From Bryopsis sp. KO-2023 (taxonomy: Eukaryota > Chlorophyta > Ulvophyceae > Bryopsidales > Bryopsidaceae), in the NCBI GenBank assembly GCA_030272585.1, contig BSYQ01000013.1, forward strand, positions 372,001 through 436,000: 64,000 nt of DNA, in the 5' to 3' direction. Below, piece after piece: positions 1-11,088 of the stretch. The notes beneath the pieces were generated by a model that had not been told where the DNA came from, ran no database searches, and was given only the letters and a program-made list of their open reading frames with translations. The translations under genes were made by a program, and so were the position numbers. Each line of letters begins with the position of its first letter. Positions within the stretch are counted from its first letter, which is position 1.

Positions 1-111
1 GGGAGGAACACATCCACTTCCATAGAACTGTTTGTGACGTCCAAGGCCAGATTTTTTAGCAAAGGTTTTCCCACAAACACAGGAGAACTGCCTATTCATG
101 AATGCTTGGTA

Positions 112-208
112 GTGTGAGTCAATTTGGGACTAGTCCTAAAAGAGTGTGCAAGGGACGCTCTTTGGCGGCGACCCTGGGCTTTTTCGGGTTCGACTCCCAG
201 TGCTCATT
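112..208 (+). repeat. tRNA-like retroposon fragment (SINE-like)
   Basis: A box-B-like motif GGTTCGACTCC sits in a short stem at about 175-200. It is preceded by a degenerate A-box-like stretch and a GGCGGC motif. The same order (GGCGGC, T run, GGGTTCGACTCCC) occurs on the minus strand at 21421-21500. No acceptor stem or anticodon arm can be folded, so this is not a working tRNA. A third box-B-like GGTTCGACTC is at about 760. The best reading is a tRNA-derived interspersed repeat. Confidence 0.4.
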
Positions 209-271
209 AATAACATCAATTAGACGCAAGAAAATTCTTGCAATTTTCCCCCAGCACGCCCAGTTCCGGCT

Positions 272-562
272 CGCTTCCAATGGAAGCGAAACTGGAAGCG
301 ATCGCTTCCAGTGGAACCGAAACTGGAATCCATCGCTCCCACTGGAAACGATCGCTTCCAGTTTCGCTTCCATCGTGGTTCCATCTTCCGCTTCCGTGGA
401 AGTGAGTGTGGTAGCGACCGCTTCCATGGAAGCAGTCTTGGAAGCGAGCTGTGGGCGTTACAATCGCACGCTTCCACGATCGCTTCCGCGGAAGCGATCG
501 GTGCCACACTCATTTCCATGGAAGCGGAAGATGGAACCACGATGGAAGCGACGTTGGAAGCG
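272..562. repeat. GGAAGCG foldback (long inverted repeat)
   Basis: The block is built almost only from GGAAGCG and its complement CGCTTCC. Two 94-bp arms, 353-446 and 469-562, are imperfect reverse complements separated by a 22-bp spacer. Arm 272-352 is itself palindromic, including a perfect 20-bp palindrome near 293-312. The unit lacks stop codons, so several frames on both strands stay open. These frames are compositional and should not be read as genes. It could extrude a large cruciform or transcribe a long hairpin. Confidence 0.85.
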
Positions 563-772
563 TGCAAACATTCCGACGTTCCCCAACCGTAGTTTTTATC
601 TTCATTTTCAAAATCAAGTTGATACCATTCGTTTTAACCGGGTGCTGAGACTGCGTCCGACCGCTACTCCGTGGGCCTGGTGGTGGGTGCTGAGTTTGGT
701 TAGACCGCTACTCCATATGCCAAACCGTGGGTGCTTTGCGGGGTAGTCCGCGACTCCAGGTTCGACTCAATG

Positions 773-1922
773 CATATATTGCTTGGCTCCATGGAAGGTG
801 TTTTAAGGCGGTTCTGCGAACAATAACCGTCAACGACGACGTCTTTCTTTTCGTGGGTGTTTGTTTTATTCGTATTTATCTATCCTTGATGGAATTTGTC
901 GTCTTTGCTTAAGACAGATTGTTGGGAATTCCATGGAGTGTTTTTGGAGAAACCTACTGAACAGGATCCAGTGTTCAGCAAACAAATGAATGAATGTGAG
1001 CAATTTTCAAAATTCTTCTTTTCAAGTGTTTGTTTGGTTTTTGCAACACCTCCGTTTTATCGGTGGAAAATGTGGATTTTTAACCATTTCCTGGAATCCT
1101 ATTGTCTTGTCGTTAAGTTTCTTTGGATTATATTCTAATCAAGAGGGAAAAAGGGAAAAGAAAACCTCATATAATTTCCTTCTTTTTTTCCTTGGTTCTC
1201 CTTCACCTTTTTGGCAAAATTCTATCAAATTTCAATCAATCTTTTCTTGTTTCGTTTGAATAAATGCAAACAATTCAAACCTTTCAAGAGAAATTGTATT
1301 CAAAAAGCAAAAACATCAAATTGTTTTTTTGTTTTTTATCTACCTGATCTGGCTGATGAAATATTTTGGTTTAGGTTTGGTTCTGACCTGCCTGGAATGT
1401 CGTAGTAGGGCTCAGACAGACAATGGGGGGGGGGGACGGGGGGATCCTTACAAATTTTTTTCATTGAGTATAAGTGTGATTCACCACTCATGCACAAGCT
1501 GCTAAAATCAGTTTACTAACACCAACACCCCCAAATCAGCAGAAAAAACCGAAATTTCATCCAGATATGCCAAATTTCCAGTATACATACTCTAGGTCTA
1601 TTTTTAACATTTCCCTTCCACATCATGCCAATCTATTATTCAAAAATCCCATCCTTGGGGACCTCACAGAGAGAAAAGGGCACAGAAAAACAGGCACAAC
1701 GTGTTTATTCAAACGCACAGTCCAATACCAATACTCGTTTTCTCTTCACTGAAAGAACCCACATCATCATGTCAGGTCAAGGGGCTTGCATTCACCACTG
1801 CGATTCGGCGGACGATATTTCACCACGCCAAAAAACACAACGGACCACAGAAATTGATTTTTTTTTTCCTTGTTATTCTCCACACACGCATCGTCTGCCG
1901 CGCTCATTGCGTCGCGACAAAA
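773..1922. other. no gene recognised
   Basis: This is AT-rich, T-run-rich sequence with a G-run at 1424-1442. Short open frames exist but show no domain, no splice-consistent extension and no codon pattern. It probably holds intergenic DNA and the 3' flank of the minus-strand superoxide dismutase gene. Confidence 0.5.
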
Positions 1923-2731
1923 TCAGATCACCTTGTTGATAGTGCAACAGCCCACGCGAGCACCAGAATTGCCACTGGCCACCGAACCAGCGTCTCCACC
2001 GAGTCCCAAATCGTCAACGCCACCGTGAATCACGATCGATCGGCCGATAATCGATCGATCGGCAGGGCCCGTCAGAGAAATGATATCGTCCTGGAGGCTG
2101 ATCGGAGCGACGCCCTTCTTGTTCGCGAGAAAGTTTCCGAGGTCGCCCACGTGGCGGACTGCGGCGGTTCGATCCCCGTGCGGCACTCCATCAGGATTGA
2201 AATGGCCGCCCGCCGTCGCGCAGTCACCGTTCGACACGGCGAATTCGTGCACGTGCCACCCGTGCTTTCCAGGAGTAACGTTGGAGACAAATCCTGGACC
2301 AAAAAGAAAAAACACAGACAAGTTTTTAAAAACAAAAAAAAGTTCAAAAATAACCACGGAAATCCAGCTTTCACCACCCCCAAAACATATCCGAAACACG
2401 AATTCCCAGGGCTGGAAAAGCCAGACTCTTGTTGTACTGCCCTCAGCGCAAACACACCATGCCAAGCATGAAAATAGTGATAAGCGCATTCGAGCTGGTG
2501 AAACGCATTCGTACCTTTGATCATAGTGGGGCCGTTTCCTATCTGGCTGAAGGAAAGCACCCCTCGGGCACTCCCCACCTTCAACGTGCACTGCGCTACG
2601 ACAAACTGCTGGGGCTTGGGGACGCTGAAGCCAAACGATTGGCCGGAAAACTGCCGCCCATTTTGCGCACAGGCGCCGCTTGCCAAAGCCAGACAAAAGA
2701 GAGCAATCGCCAATTTCGTCATTTTGTTCAC
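1923..2731 (-). CDS. secreted Cu/Zn superoxide dismutase
   Basis: It converts superoxide to oxygen and hydrogen peroxide. There are two exons on the minus strand, 2731-2515 and 2293-1923. The 221-bp intron starts GTACG, ends CCAG and splits a Gly codon in phase 1, giving 195 residues. Residues 1-23 form a classic signal peptide (basic start, hydrophobic core, ASGACA cleavage region), so the enzyme is probably secreted or lumenal. All metal ligands of the family are visible: WHVHEF, GGHFNPDG, VPHG, HVGDLGN and IVIHGGVDDLG. The structural disulfide cysteines are in NGDCATAGG and GARVGCCTI, and the latter also holds the active-site Arg. Length matches the family plus a leader. Cu/Zn SOD is absent from many chlorophyte algae, so its presence is informative about lineage. 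Confidence 0.93.
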
Positions 2732-4090
2732 TGGGTTTCTATTTCCTTGAGCACGTAGCGGAAACGTGGATTATTTGTAGAAGTGGCGGAACTGGGTGTT
2801 GGCACTGAATATCGTTCAGTTGGCAAGTCTGCGTCGAAATGCGACCCCGTCGTGCATCTTATTGACACGTGTGTCAGACGCGCGACGCTGGTGCCGAGAT
2901 GGGTATCGTGAGTGCGTAGTGCTGGGGTTTGGGGGACCTGGCCAGGTCAATCGCAATCTTTTCACGCCCCAACTCGGTGAGCCTCCGTTCTCTCCGAGCT
3001 GGCTTTCGCTGGCGCGCAAGCGGGCTGTACACTGGGTTAAGGATTTTAGACAATGCACGTGCGCGAACACTCCAATTTCTGGCGTTTTACGTATCCTTGC
3101 GTGGATACCCTTGGACGACACACCCCCGCGCACGTTTGTGTGTACTGCTCCCACGCAAACGAACATAACACAGCACGCAAAAGAACACGACAAGAATGAG
3201 CTGCATAACGTTTGGCATGACCAACTGAGCAGAACAAAACCTCAACATCGCTTCCTATCAAGAGGACGCAAAGAAGCAAAAAACGTAGCTGGAAACGTAG
3301 CCTCTTCTGCTGCGCTATCTCCCCAACCTTGGCCCGCCCCACCCTCACCGACCTGAAACTTCTCTTTACAGCTTACAGTGAACACAAGTCTTTCCACACC
3401 ACGGGACTCACGTTCCGCCGCCGCCGTGGGGAAATGACAGTTGTGTTTTATGTTTGTTTCCCAAACAACAAAAACTCGCAAACAACATCCATGTGGAGTG
3501 GACCCTTCTTAAATTGGACCGATCGGTTTCCTAAGGCTGAGAAACTTTGTTTCAGAATCAATGGGCGCCACCAATTGCAAGTTTTTAATTCCTCTCTGGG
3601 AGAACAATATATATTCGCTTTTGATTAGGTCGTTCATTCTCGGAAAATGAAATGGGGAGATCTCCTGGCAGTCCCTGCTGAAGGTGTTTGTTTCCTCACC
3701 GATAAGGAACGCACACAGTATGGTTTGGGGTTGGATTGAAGATGAATGTCACAACAAAAACACAAAACACAGAAAAATATTACTTGCTTGGAAACGTGGG
3801 CGAACGAAGCATCCACGCCCTGTGTTTTGGACATAAGGGTCGATCAAACGCTTCTAATATGTTCATGATTTGGCTATCTGACTAGAAACGGTATTCAGAT
3901 GGGGCATCAACGACATGCTATTGCATTTTTTTGTTGAAATCAATCGACCGATAGTTACAAAACAGCAGAAGGATGCCACCCCCCCCCCGGGATGCCAGGA
4001 AACACCTCAGATATAATAGTGTTATCGACAAAACGAGCAAAAGCTTTGGGAAGAGCGTTGTCAGGAACAAAAAAACGAACATTTAACATT
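2732..4090. other. intergenic; no gene recognised
   Basis: The stretch lies upstream of the superoxide dismutase start and probably holds its promoter. A moderately GC-rich part (2800-3400) has open frames on both strands, but none matches a known family or extends through splice sites. A C-run lies at 3967-3976. Confidence 0.5.
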
Positions 4091-4309
4091 TGTTGAATTC
4101 ACATTCTTGCACTGTAAAAAGTGCGACCCCTATTCCAACCAAAGTTCCCTTTGAATACCACAACCCAGAGTCTTTTAACTGCACAAACTGCCAGCAACTA
4201 CCTAATGTGGAAAGGGCTAATTCAGTCGGGCAGTTGCTGTGCAGTTTGTGCATTTAAGACTCTTGGCATGTGAAGGGACTTTTTACAGTGCAAGAATGTG
4301 AATTCAACA
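4091..4309. mobile_element. 219-bp MITE with 32-bp terminal inverted repeats
   Basis: The ends are inverted copies starting TGTTGAATTCACATTC and continuing through CTTGCACTGTAAAAAGT, about 32 bp and nearly perfect. A second inner inverted pair (GAGTCTT..AACTGCACAAACTG with its complement) makes almost the whole element a foldback. No target duplication is obvious. A diverged, left-truncated relative lies at 44227-44378. The element has no coding capacity and would depend on a transposase encoded elsewhere. Confidence 0.8.
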
Positions 4310-4548
4310 CTAACTGATTTTCTCCTTTCAACACATTGGAATCAACGCAGCAATTCCCCCCCCCCCCCATTAGATGAGATGTTGGCACGGTACAAACAAA
4401 CAAACAAACATCAAATTACATGGTACAATCCACGCCCTCCCCCCATTCTCAATCATACAAAAAAAGAGTTAACTGTTTTTCCCACGCTATTTTCTGGGGT
4501 TCAACAAAGACACGCACGAACACCGTTAGCTCCAGAAAAACAGCGAGA

Positions 4549-7201
4549 TGGAAACTGAGGAAGGCGAGTCGAGCACGGCGATATCTGTAACGAGGTGAGT
4601 ATGGGAGATGCCTCGACTCGTCCAAACATAGAAAGGAAAAAAAAAACGTCAGTGTGGATGGTATGTATTACATACAAGCAATTCTTTTTTACCTTGTTGT
4701 CTCATGTCGACTCGATTCCGTGAATAGCAGGGCAAATCTGAATCCAGCTGTTCAGGGATCCTGACGACCAGCGGACGAACCCCAACCCTCACGCAGTTTT
4801 CTGTTCTGGCCGTTGCAATAGATTATATCTCAAAACTTATATATTGTTTATTATCAAAACCTGTTGAACAAATAGTAGTATATACATACTTACTATATCT
4901 ATATATATGTATGTTACTGAAGAAACAGTCCTGAAAGCATAATTGAGTTAGTTGATTTAAGATGCCATTACTAATCAAATGGGAAGTTCTCTTTCAACTC
5001 AATCATGGCATGCTTTCTAAATAGAAATATCTTTTTTAAGAATAGAGTAACAGAAGCTTTCCACTGTCAAGGGGCTGTCTCTGGATGCTATGGCCAGGGG
5101 TGGGGAGTTTATTAACTTTTCAAGTCAATTAAGTTGTTTTGAACTGTAGCATTTTTAAAGTCTGACTGTGGGGCCTTGTTCTTGAAAAGTTCAACCAATC
5201 TTTTACTTGCAGAGATGTGACGTCCGAGTGCCTGCAGGTTGCTGAATCGAGCTCAAAGCACTGCCAGGCTGGCGGCTGATTTTTCCCGCCTATGTTCATC
5301 ATATTATGGTGAGTTCGGATCCATGTGGAAATTATTTTCCTTTTCTTTTCTGTTTGATTAGTAAACAATGTGGGCCTCTATTAATTTTTGATATTGGTGC
5401 AATCTTTTCACTCCATGAATAAACATTCACGCTGGACCAAGCAGTTCTGTTTCTTTTCTTTTTTTTTTCAAATCATTCGGGAAAAAGAAAGATATCCACA
5501 TGGGGACTCGTTCGATTCAAATGCGGTGGTCATGCTCAACCAACGTTTCATCAGTCAGACATTTCGATAACTCAGCTTGAAAAAGAAATATTTTGTGGGG
5601 TTCCATCGCCAGCGAGACACTCAGGGGAGGGGGGGGCCATCAGTAGACCTTCCTCATCCTCGGCGGTTTATGAAATGGATACGGAAATGAGGGAAGCTTC
5701 CGGGCAGGTTCAGAATCGAGGGTCGGCAGACTTGGAGAGCGCGACACCGGAAGAGCTCAGGGCTTGCACCAGCGCTGCTGCTCAGCATTTAAGGGTTTTG
5801 AAATACGAGCAGCAACATGCAGAAATGGGGTTGTTCGACATGAGAATAGATTTGCTAAGGTGATTTGGGTTTTGGTGGCTTTTTTTTTTCGGCAGAGCGA
5901 CGGAAGTGCAATGTTGTTTTTTCTTTTTTGAAAAGCTGGGTGATCGTCTCGGAATTTCTTGTTTCTTGTTTGCAACTGGATGTGTGTTTAGTCAGGCAAA
6001 ATGAGTGTAGGGAATGGAAAGTTTAGAAATAAAGTAAATAAATAGTGAAATAAATGATGAATTGGGATCTGTGTTCAGGTTACGAGAGCAAAATTTGAGG
6101 TCTTTGTCGGCCCTTGTAGAGGCTGAGCGAAAGCTGTACCAAGAAGATGCAGACAAGGTCAGAAAATCACGTACTGTTTATATATATAAAACATATATAT
6201 ATGCTCCAGGCGTTCCAGCGATCGCTGTTTGGAAGAAAACACACTGTTTGATTTCAAAGAAAAAAAAACAATGGGAAAAAATCAATCTCTAGTTGATCAG
6301 TTTTACGTATGAAACATGAATGAGTGGGTGGTTTGATTCTACAACCAGACGTCAAGATTAGTGAAGTTTTTTCGATTCGATTATTTTTCTACCTCAGTCA
6401 GGGTTTCCTTGCATGGATATATATTCAGCATGGCACAGCCCAAAGTGCGCTCCTTATTGGGGGAAAAAAAGTAGAAGAGTGACATGTTGTGGAAAGTGTG
6501 ACTGTGCATTGATGCAGGTTTCGGCGTGTAACTTATCCTTGAGGTTGTTGAGTGAGGGTTCGACTTATATCGAGGCCGTTGCAAAAACGCTGCCCACGTC
6601 AGCTCTGGCCACAATGGAGGAATTCATGAATGCATCCACCATCACTGCGTCGGTCGACAACAAAGCCAAAGAAATAGCCGAGAAAGTTCGGTAGGGATTG
6701 AAAGGAGCATTACATGTTTGGTTGATTGTACACATCCATTTATGGATGTTGGGGGGTTGACTCAGGATCTGTTTACATGTACATGCAACCAATTCAATCG
6801 CATGCATCCATTTGCATGTACATGTAACCAATTCAATTGCATGCATGCATTTGCATGCATGTGTACATGCATTTGTGGGTGCATGTAGATTTAGTGGTTC
6901 TGATCCTTGTAAGTGCACCCCATCCAGGAATCTTCTCGCAGCGCTTCGTGCAGGTGCAGACCTGGAGCGCCGCTCGGCAGAAATCAGCCGGAGGCTGTCC
7001 ATAGCCAACGCTTTCCCATTTTCTGTGTGCAAATCCGAACACAACCTGGAGGGAGAGGCCTGCATGATTTGTCTGGACAATTTTATCATAGGCGATGGAG
7101 TGAGGACCCCCCCATGCAGCCACGTGTTTCATTCTGCATGTTTAAAGCGATGGATGAGCGTCAAGCTATCTTGCCCACTTTGTCAAATGGAATGGAGCTG
7201 A
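4549..7201 (+). CDS. RING-H2 zinc-finger protein, probable E3 ubiquitin ligase
   Basis: Proposed exons are 4549-4595, 5213-5237, 5576-5859, 6079-6157, 6518-6690 and 6928-7201, giving 293 residues. Junctions of the last four exons are strongly supported by phase. The first two small exons are tentative, so the start is uncertain. The C-terminus is a complete RING-H2 domain: CMIC, 14 residues, C-S-H-VF-H-SA-C, 10 residues, CPLC, ending six codons later at the stop. This C3H2C3 spacing binds two zinc ions and recruits a ubiquitin E2. The middle (LREQNL..LVEAERKLYQ and onward) is charged and helical, likely coiled coil. No transmembrane helix is visible, unlike many plant RING-H2 ATL proteins. 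The substrate cannot be inferred. Confidence 0.75.
6778..6885. repeat. intronic GCATGTACATGTAACC minisatellite
   Basis: Imperfect tandem copies of a TGCAT/ACATGTAACCAATTC-like unit lie in the last intron of the RING gene, just before the RING exon. The run is rich in GCATGC palindromes. Confidence 0.7.
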
Positions 7202-7733
7202 GCAGAAGATGAAAAAAAATTGAAAAAAACTTAAAAAAATAACCTTTGAAAAAAAAGCTATTTGGAGGTCGGTGGATGGAGGAAAATTACAGGAGGAAAA
7301 TTTCTTTGAAAAAAAAGGAAAAAGACAGAAAACAAGGATTTGAATGTAGGAAAATCTGTGCGTTCAGCAGCAGGTATCGTTCAAAATGTTCGTAGGTGTT
7401 GGGTTTTTTTCTCGTTTGGATTCATGATGGCTCTTTCTTCTCGATGATTTTTTTTGTTTTTTAGAGGGGTTGAGTAGAGAACCAGCTTGCTTTTAATTTC
7501 TGGCTTTATATTTTGTTGTCCATTTTTTTTTCATTCGATTTTATTTCACTTGCAAGCCCTGGGGACTGAGTCAGCCCATTGTAATCTCAAGAATGTTATG
7601 GAGGAAATTAGCACATTGGATCTCATTGTTATCAAGCTTTTCAGACATGATTATGTGACACAAATTTTTGACTTTCATCAAGACTGTCAAATTGCAGCGG
7701 TGTAATTGAGAACAATGCAAATTTCAGCTGAAG

Positions 7734-7830
7734 AATATCTATCTATCTATATATATGTGTATATATACACACATGTGTATATCTATCTATATATATGTGT
7801 ATATATACACATATGTGTACATATATAGAG
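7734..7830. repeat. TATC / TATATGTG microsatellite
   Basis: A short CTAT run leads into two near-identical 44-bp copies of ATATATGTGTATATATACACA. The sequence is self-complementary and lies in the interval between the RING gene and the TSSC4-like gene. Confidence 0.8.
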
Positions 7831-8173
7831 AGAGATAGGAGAGGGGAGATATTGTCAACCATGCTTTGGAGAATGGGCCTTAATTATCTTTCGAAAGTAT
7901 TTTTGCTGGATATCGATTTCTTTTCAACCTCAGACAGGCATTTCTGGTTCCTCCATCTCCCCCAAAACAATTTCCTGCTGGGGCGGATTTTGTGAGAGTG
8001 ACCTCTTGCCACTACATTCCTCTGCACCAAGGAAGGAGCAGGATCGGTTCTTTTTTTCCTGAGCAAAGTTTTACATCGACTCTGCTTTTTTTCTCAGGTG
8101 CTCATATGGCGACCATTCAGCCAACACCCCACCTAACCCCCCCCCCCCCTCGAAAAAAAATAAAAAAAATCGT

Positions 8174-10425
8174 TCATCCCTCTGATTTTCTGTTCTGAGA
8201 CCTGTACTGCCTTCGTCCTCCGGAGCGATGGCGGAATGCTGTCCCGAGATCCACACATTCCATTTTTGCTGAATCGGTGGCATCTTCTGGATCGATTTCC
8301 TTTTCATCATCGCTCAGTGAAACTTTCAACCATTTGTCGGGGGCCCCGATGGGTTCTTGCATAGATTTTTGACCCACTGGAAAAAATAAATAGAAAATAA
8401 ACAAATACTCCACAGAAATCATAGAGCCAAATAATACAATAATAAAAATAAAATAAATACTCGACTGAATGATGTTTGAAAAAAAAAAGAATATACATAT
8501 ATAAAAAGAGAGAGAGAATTATATTCAAGCTGTGTAATATTAGATTCAAACTGTGAAAATCTGGCATATATGTTCAACCACCAGACCTCAGGGTCGGGAA
8601 ATAAACAGTAAGGAAAAAAAATATATATATATTACCTTTCGGTCGAAACTCCATTCCAGAACCAAACTGTGGAACAAATCTGTGCTCATTCTCGGAAGCG
8701 TGGATCGGTTTACTGCTCCTTTCGGCTGCCTGCCGCAAAAAAACACAAAAAAACACATTCAGCACAGCCAATTCTTTTTTTTTTCATGGAGTGCAGTAGA
8801 ATGGTCGCAACTCCACTCACCCATGTTTTAAAAAATCCAGGAGGTCTAATATCAAAAAAAAAAAACGCAACGAATCTTCAGCTCTACGGCACTGCAATCT
8901 AGACAATTCCCAATAAAAAAACATTTAGGACCAATCCACCATCAGCTGCGTGGGCTCCTCATCACCAATTTAGATTTCTTATCAATGGAAATAATAATAA
9001 ATTAATTAATAATTCCCCTCCACCTATACCTAAATTATATCTTTTAATTTAGTGATATTTAAATTGTATCTGTCGCTCACCTCCCGCATGTCTTTCACAT
9101 CTTGGATTGGATCTGATTGACCTTGGGCCCCACCTCCAACAACCAGCGGTTCATCCAGAGTGTACCGAGTGTATTTCTCAGGATGGCGCACATGATGGGG
9201 AACATAAGAGGGATGCCTATCTCATCAGCAAAGTAAAAAACAAAAAAGCTTAAAAAAAAGTAAAAAACCATCAGACTTGATAACCACATTTTTTTTCCTT
9301 TTTCCTTATCTGATTCGCGAAATGAAATTCACCAGTCCAGCTGGGTTTGCTTTTTTTGATCCCTGAACATCGAGGATCCGATTGAAAAACATCCAATCGC
9401 TTGTCTTCAAATTCTGGTTCACATTGGGAGATTGTAAAATACCTTGTTCGCAACCCTCTCCGGGAAGACATGGGGGGTCGAGCTAGATTGCCCGATTTAC
9501 TGGGGCCAGCCTCCATGCTTTTGTCAAATGTCACTCTTCTTTTTCCCTGGAAAACCAACACAAGCAACAACATTCAATCAAAGAGGACAAAAAGCCATAC
9601 TCTATATTCAAATAGAAGAACCAAACGGAGCAAGAATACGGCAGCAAGGTTTCGTACCTTACCTTGCTAACAGGCTCCGGCCCCTCATCCCACGGCTCTG
9701 GTCTTCTTCCGTTGCCTTTTCGATCCCATGCATTATCGGCCATCACCTGAAAAAAACAAACTTGCATCAACTCCAGCAAATTCTACGAATAATATATCTC
9801 CTCATACATCGACCCCACTTTGCGAATTTTTTCTTCCCAAATCTTTTTTCCAATGGCGTTACTTTCAAACAGAAACTACCCCACAAGCATTCGAAATCTC
9901 TTCCACTCGACCTCCGCAAACTTTCGTTTTTTCAGCCCCAAATCTCATTTGACTCCCATCAAGCAGTTTTTGGAGCATTTGATTTGATTTGATGTCATTA
10001 CATCCATTGCATGGAGTTTAAATCACAATCAATGTGTCCAGCCTTCAATTCACCTCCATTCCTCTGGGTGGCAATTCTTCTTGGTTGTTTTTCCGTAACG
10101 ACCCGGCAGCGATGAAATCGAACTCGTCCTCCTCCGGCTCGTCCTCGAACGCTCGCCTCGACGCGCTGCTGGGCTCCATCAACCCAACCCCCAAAGGCCC
10201 CGTCTCGCCATCCGTCACAACCCTCCACGGAACCAAGGAAGGCTCCGGCTTGCCCTCTCTCCACGCCCCAGCACCTTCGTCGTCGCTGCTCCCTTCGTCG
10301 AGATTCGATTTTCCAGCGACGGGCGGGGCGTAACTCAACGTCGGCGCGCTGGAGGCTTGATCGCCGAGGGAACCGAACAACGCAGCGGCGCGAGCGGAGA
10401 ATCCCAACAGTGGATCCATTCGCAA
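8174..10425 (-). CDS. TSSC4: TSSC4-like protein (probable U5 snRNP assembly chaperone)
   Basis: Six exons on the minus strand give 368 residues: 10425-10054, 9746-9663, 9546-9333, 9220-9081, 8729-8636 and 8376-8174. Every junction is phase-consistent. The call rests on two family signatures. The first is an N-terminal segment FSARAAALFGSLGDQ, resembling the FSSRSRSIF block of TSSC4. The second is the core SYVPHHVRHPEKYTRYTLDE, resembling VPDYxxHPExWTKYSLED. Known TSSC4 proteins chaperone U5 snRNP and tri-snRNP assembly in the nucleus. The rest is acidic, Ser-rich and probably disordered, also as in the family. The core exon uses an acceptor at GATGAG; a nearby AG gives a hydrophobic out-of-frame peptide that I rejected. 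An alternative start is the next Met, two codons in. Confidence 0.7.
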
Positions 10426-11088
10426 TACCTTTCGCCGAAAGTCGTCAGTTGGGAAATTTGAAAGCGAGTGGGGCGCATGCCTTCAGATTCCAGCCAAATC
10501 CATACAGTTGAAGAACATCTCCGCCGTTGAAGTCATTACGTCACGTTACGCTATGTCATGATTATGTAATTTTCAACAGCACTCGGTCACGTGGTGTACC
10601 ATACTGATGGGAAGTCCAGAGCTCCGAGCAGCCAACCAGGCGAACTTCACACCCTACCACCATGAATTCGTACTGCGAAAACAACCCAAAGCGGACAAAG
10701 CAGGCCTCTACTCCCCACATCTCAACTCCGGTCGGCCGTTGAAAAATACAGTCTCCAACAAGTGAAGAGAAAACAGCGACCGTCGAATAATTGATCAAGG
10801 TACACATTACTGGGCCCCTAAACTCTTTTATCCGTTTCTACGTCCGAAAAGGAGTGCTCTGCGCTGGTCTTTGGCGCGACACTCGACAGGAATCTACCTG
10901 TGTGTTGTTTCGGTTTTCTGTATTTCACTGGCAAGGCGAAGGCCTTGGTTCTTCTGAACGCCCCTGGAGCGCTTCAGCGCTGAATTGACAAAAAAGAAAC
11001 TGGGATTCGCAGTTTGTGGGTCTGAGCCTGTCGCTAACTTCTCGAATATTTGTGGGCTGACAGCGTTTTTGACGAACGAAGAGGGAAT
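10426..11088. promoter_or_regulatory. divergent intergenic region between TSSC4-like and cysteine-rich genes
   Basis: The 663 bp separate a minus-strand start at 10425 from a plus-strand start at 11089, so promoters of both genes must lie here or in upstream untranslated exons. No TATA box stands out. Open frames here are short and unsupported. Confidence 0.45.

Noticed and set aside
102..746. Long open frames on both strands across the GGAAGCG block
   Set aside because: The heptamer lacks stop codons in most frames, so openness is compositional; the peptides are repeat translations with no domain.
2796..3356. 186-codon plus-strand open frame upstream of the superoxide dismutase
   Set aside because: No domain, no homologous motif and overlapping open frames on the opposite strand; likely promoter DNA with higher GC.
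9095..9289. Hydrophobic peptide IPLMFPIMCAILRNTLGTLW as a membrane segment of the minus-strand gene
   Set aside because: It is the wrong frame of the TSSC4 core exon. Shifting the acceptor by four bases restores the conserved motif and the downstream donor phase.
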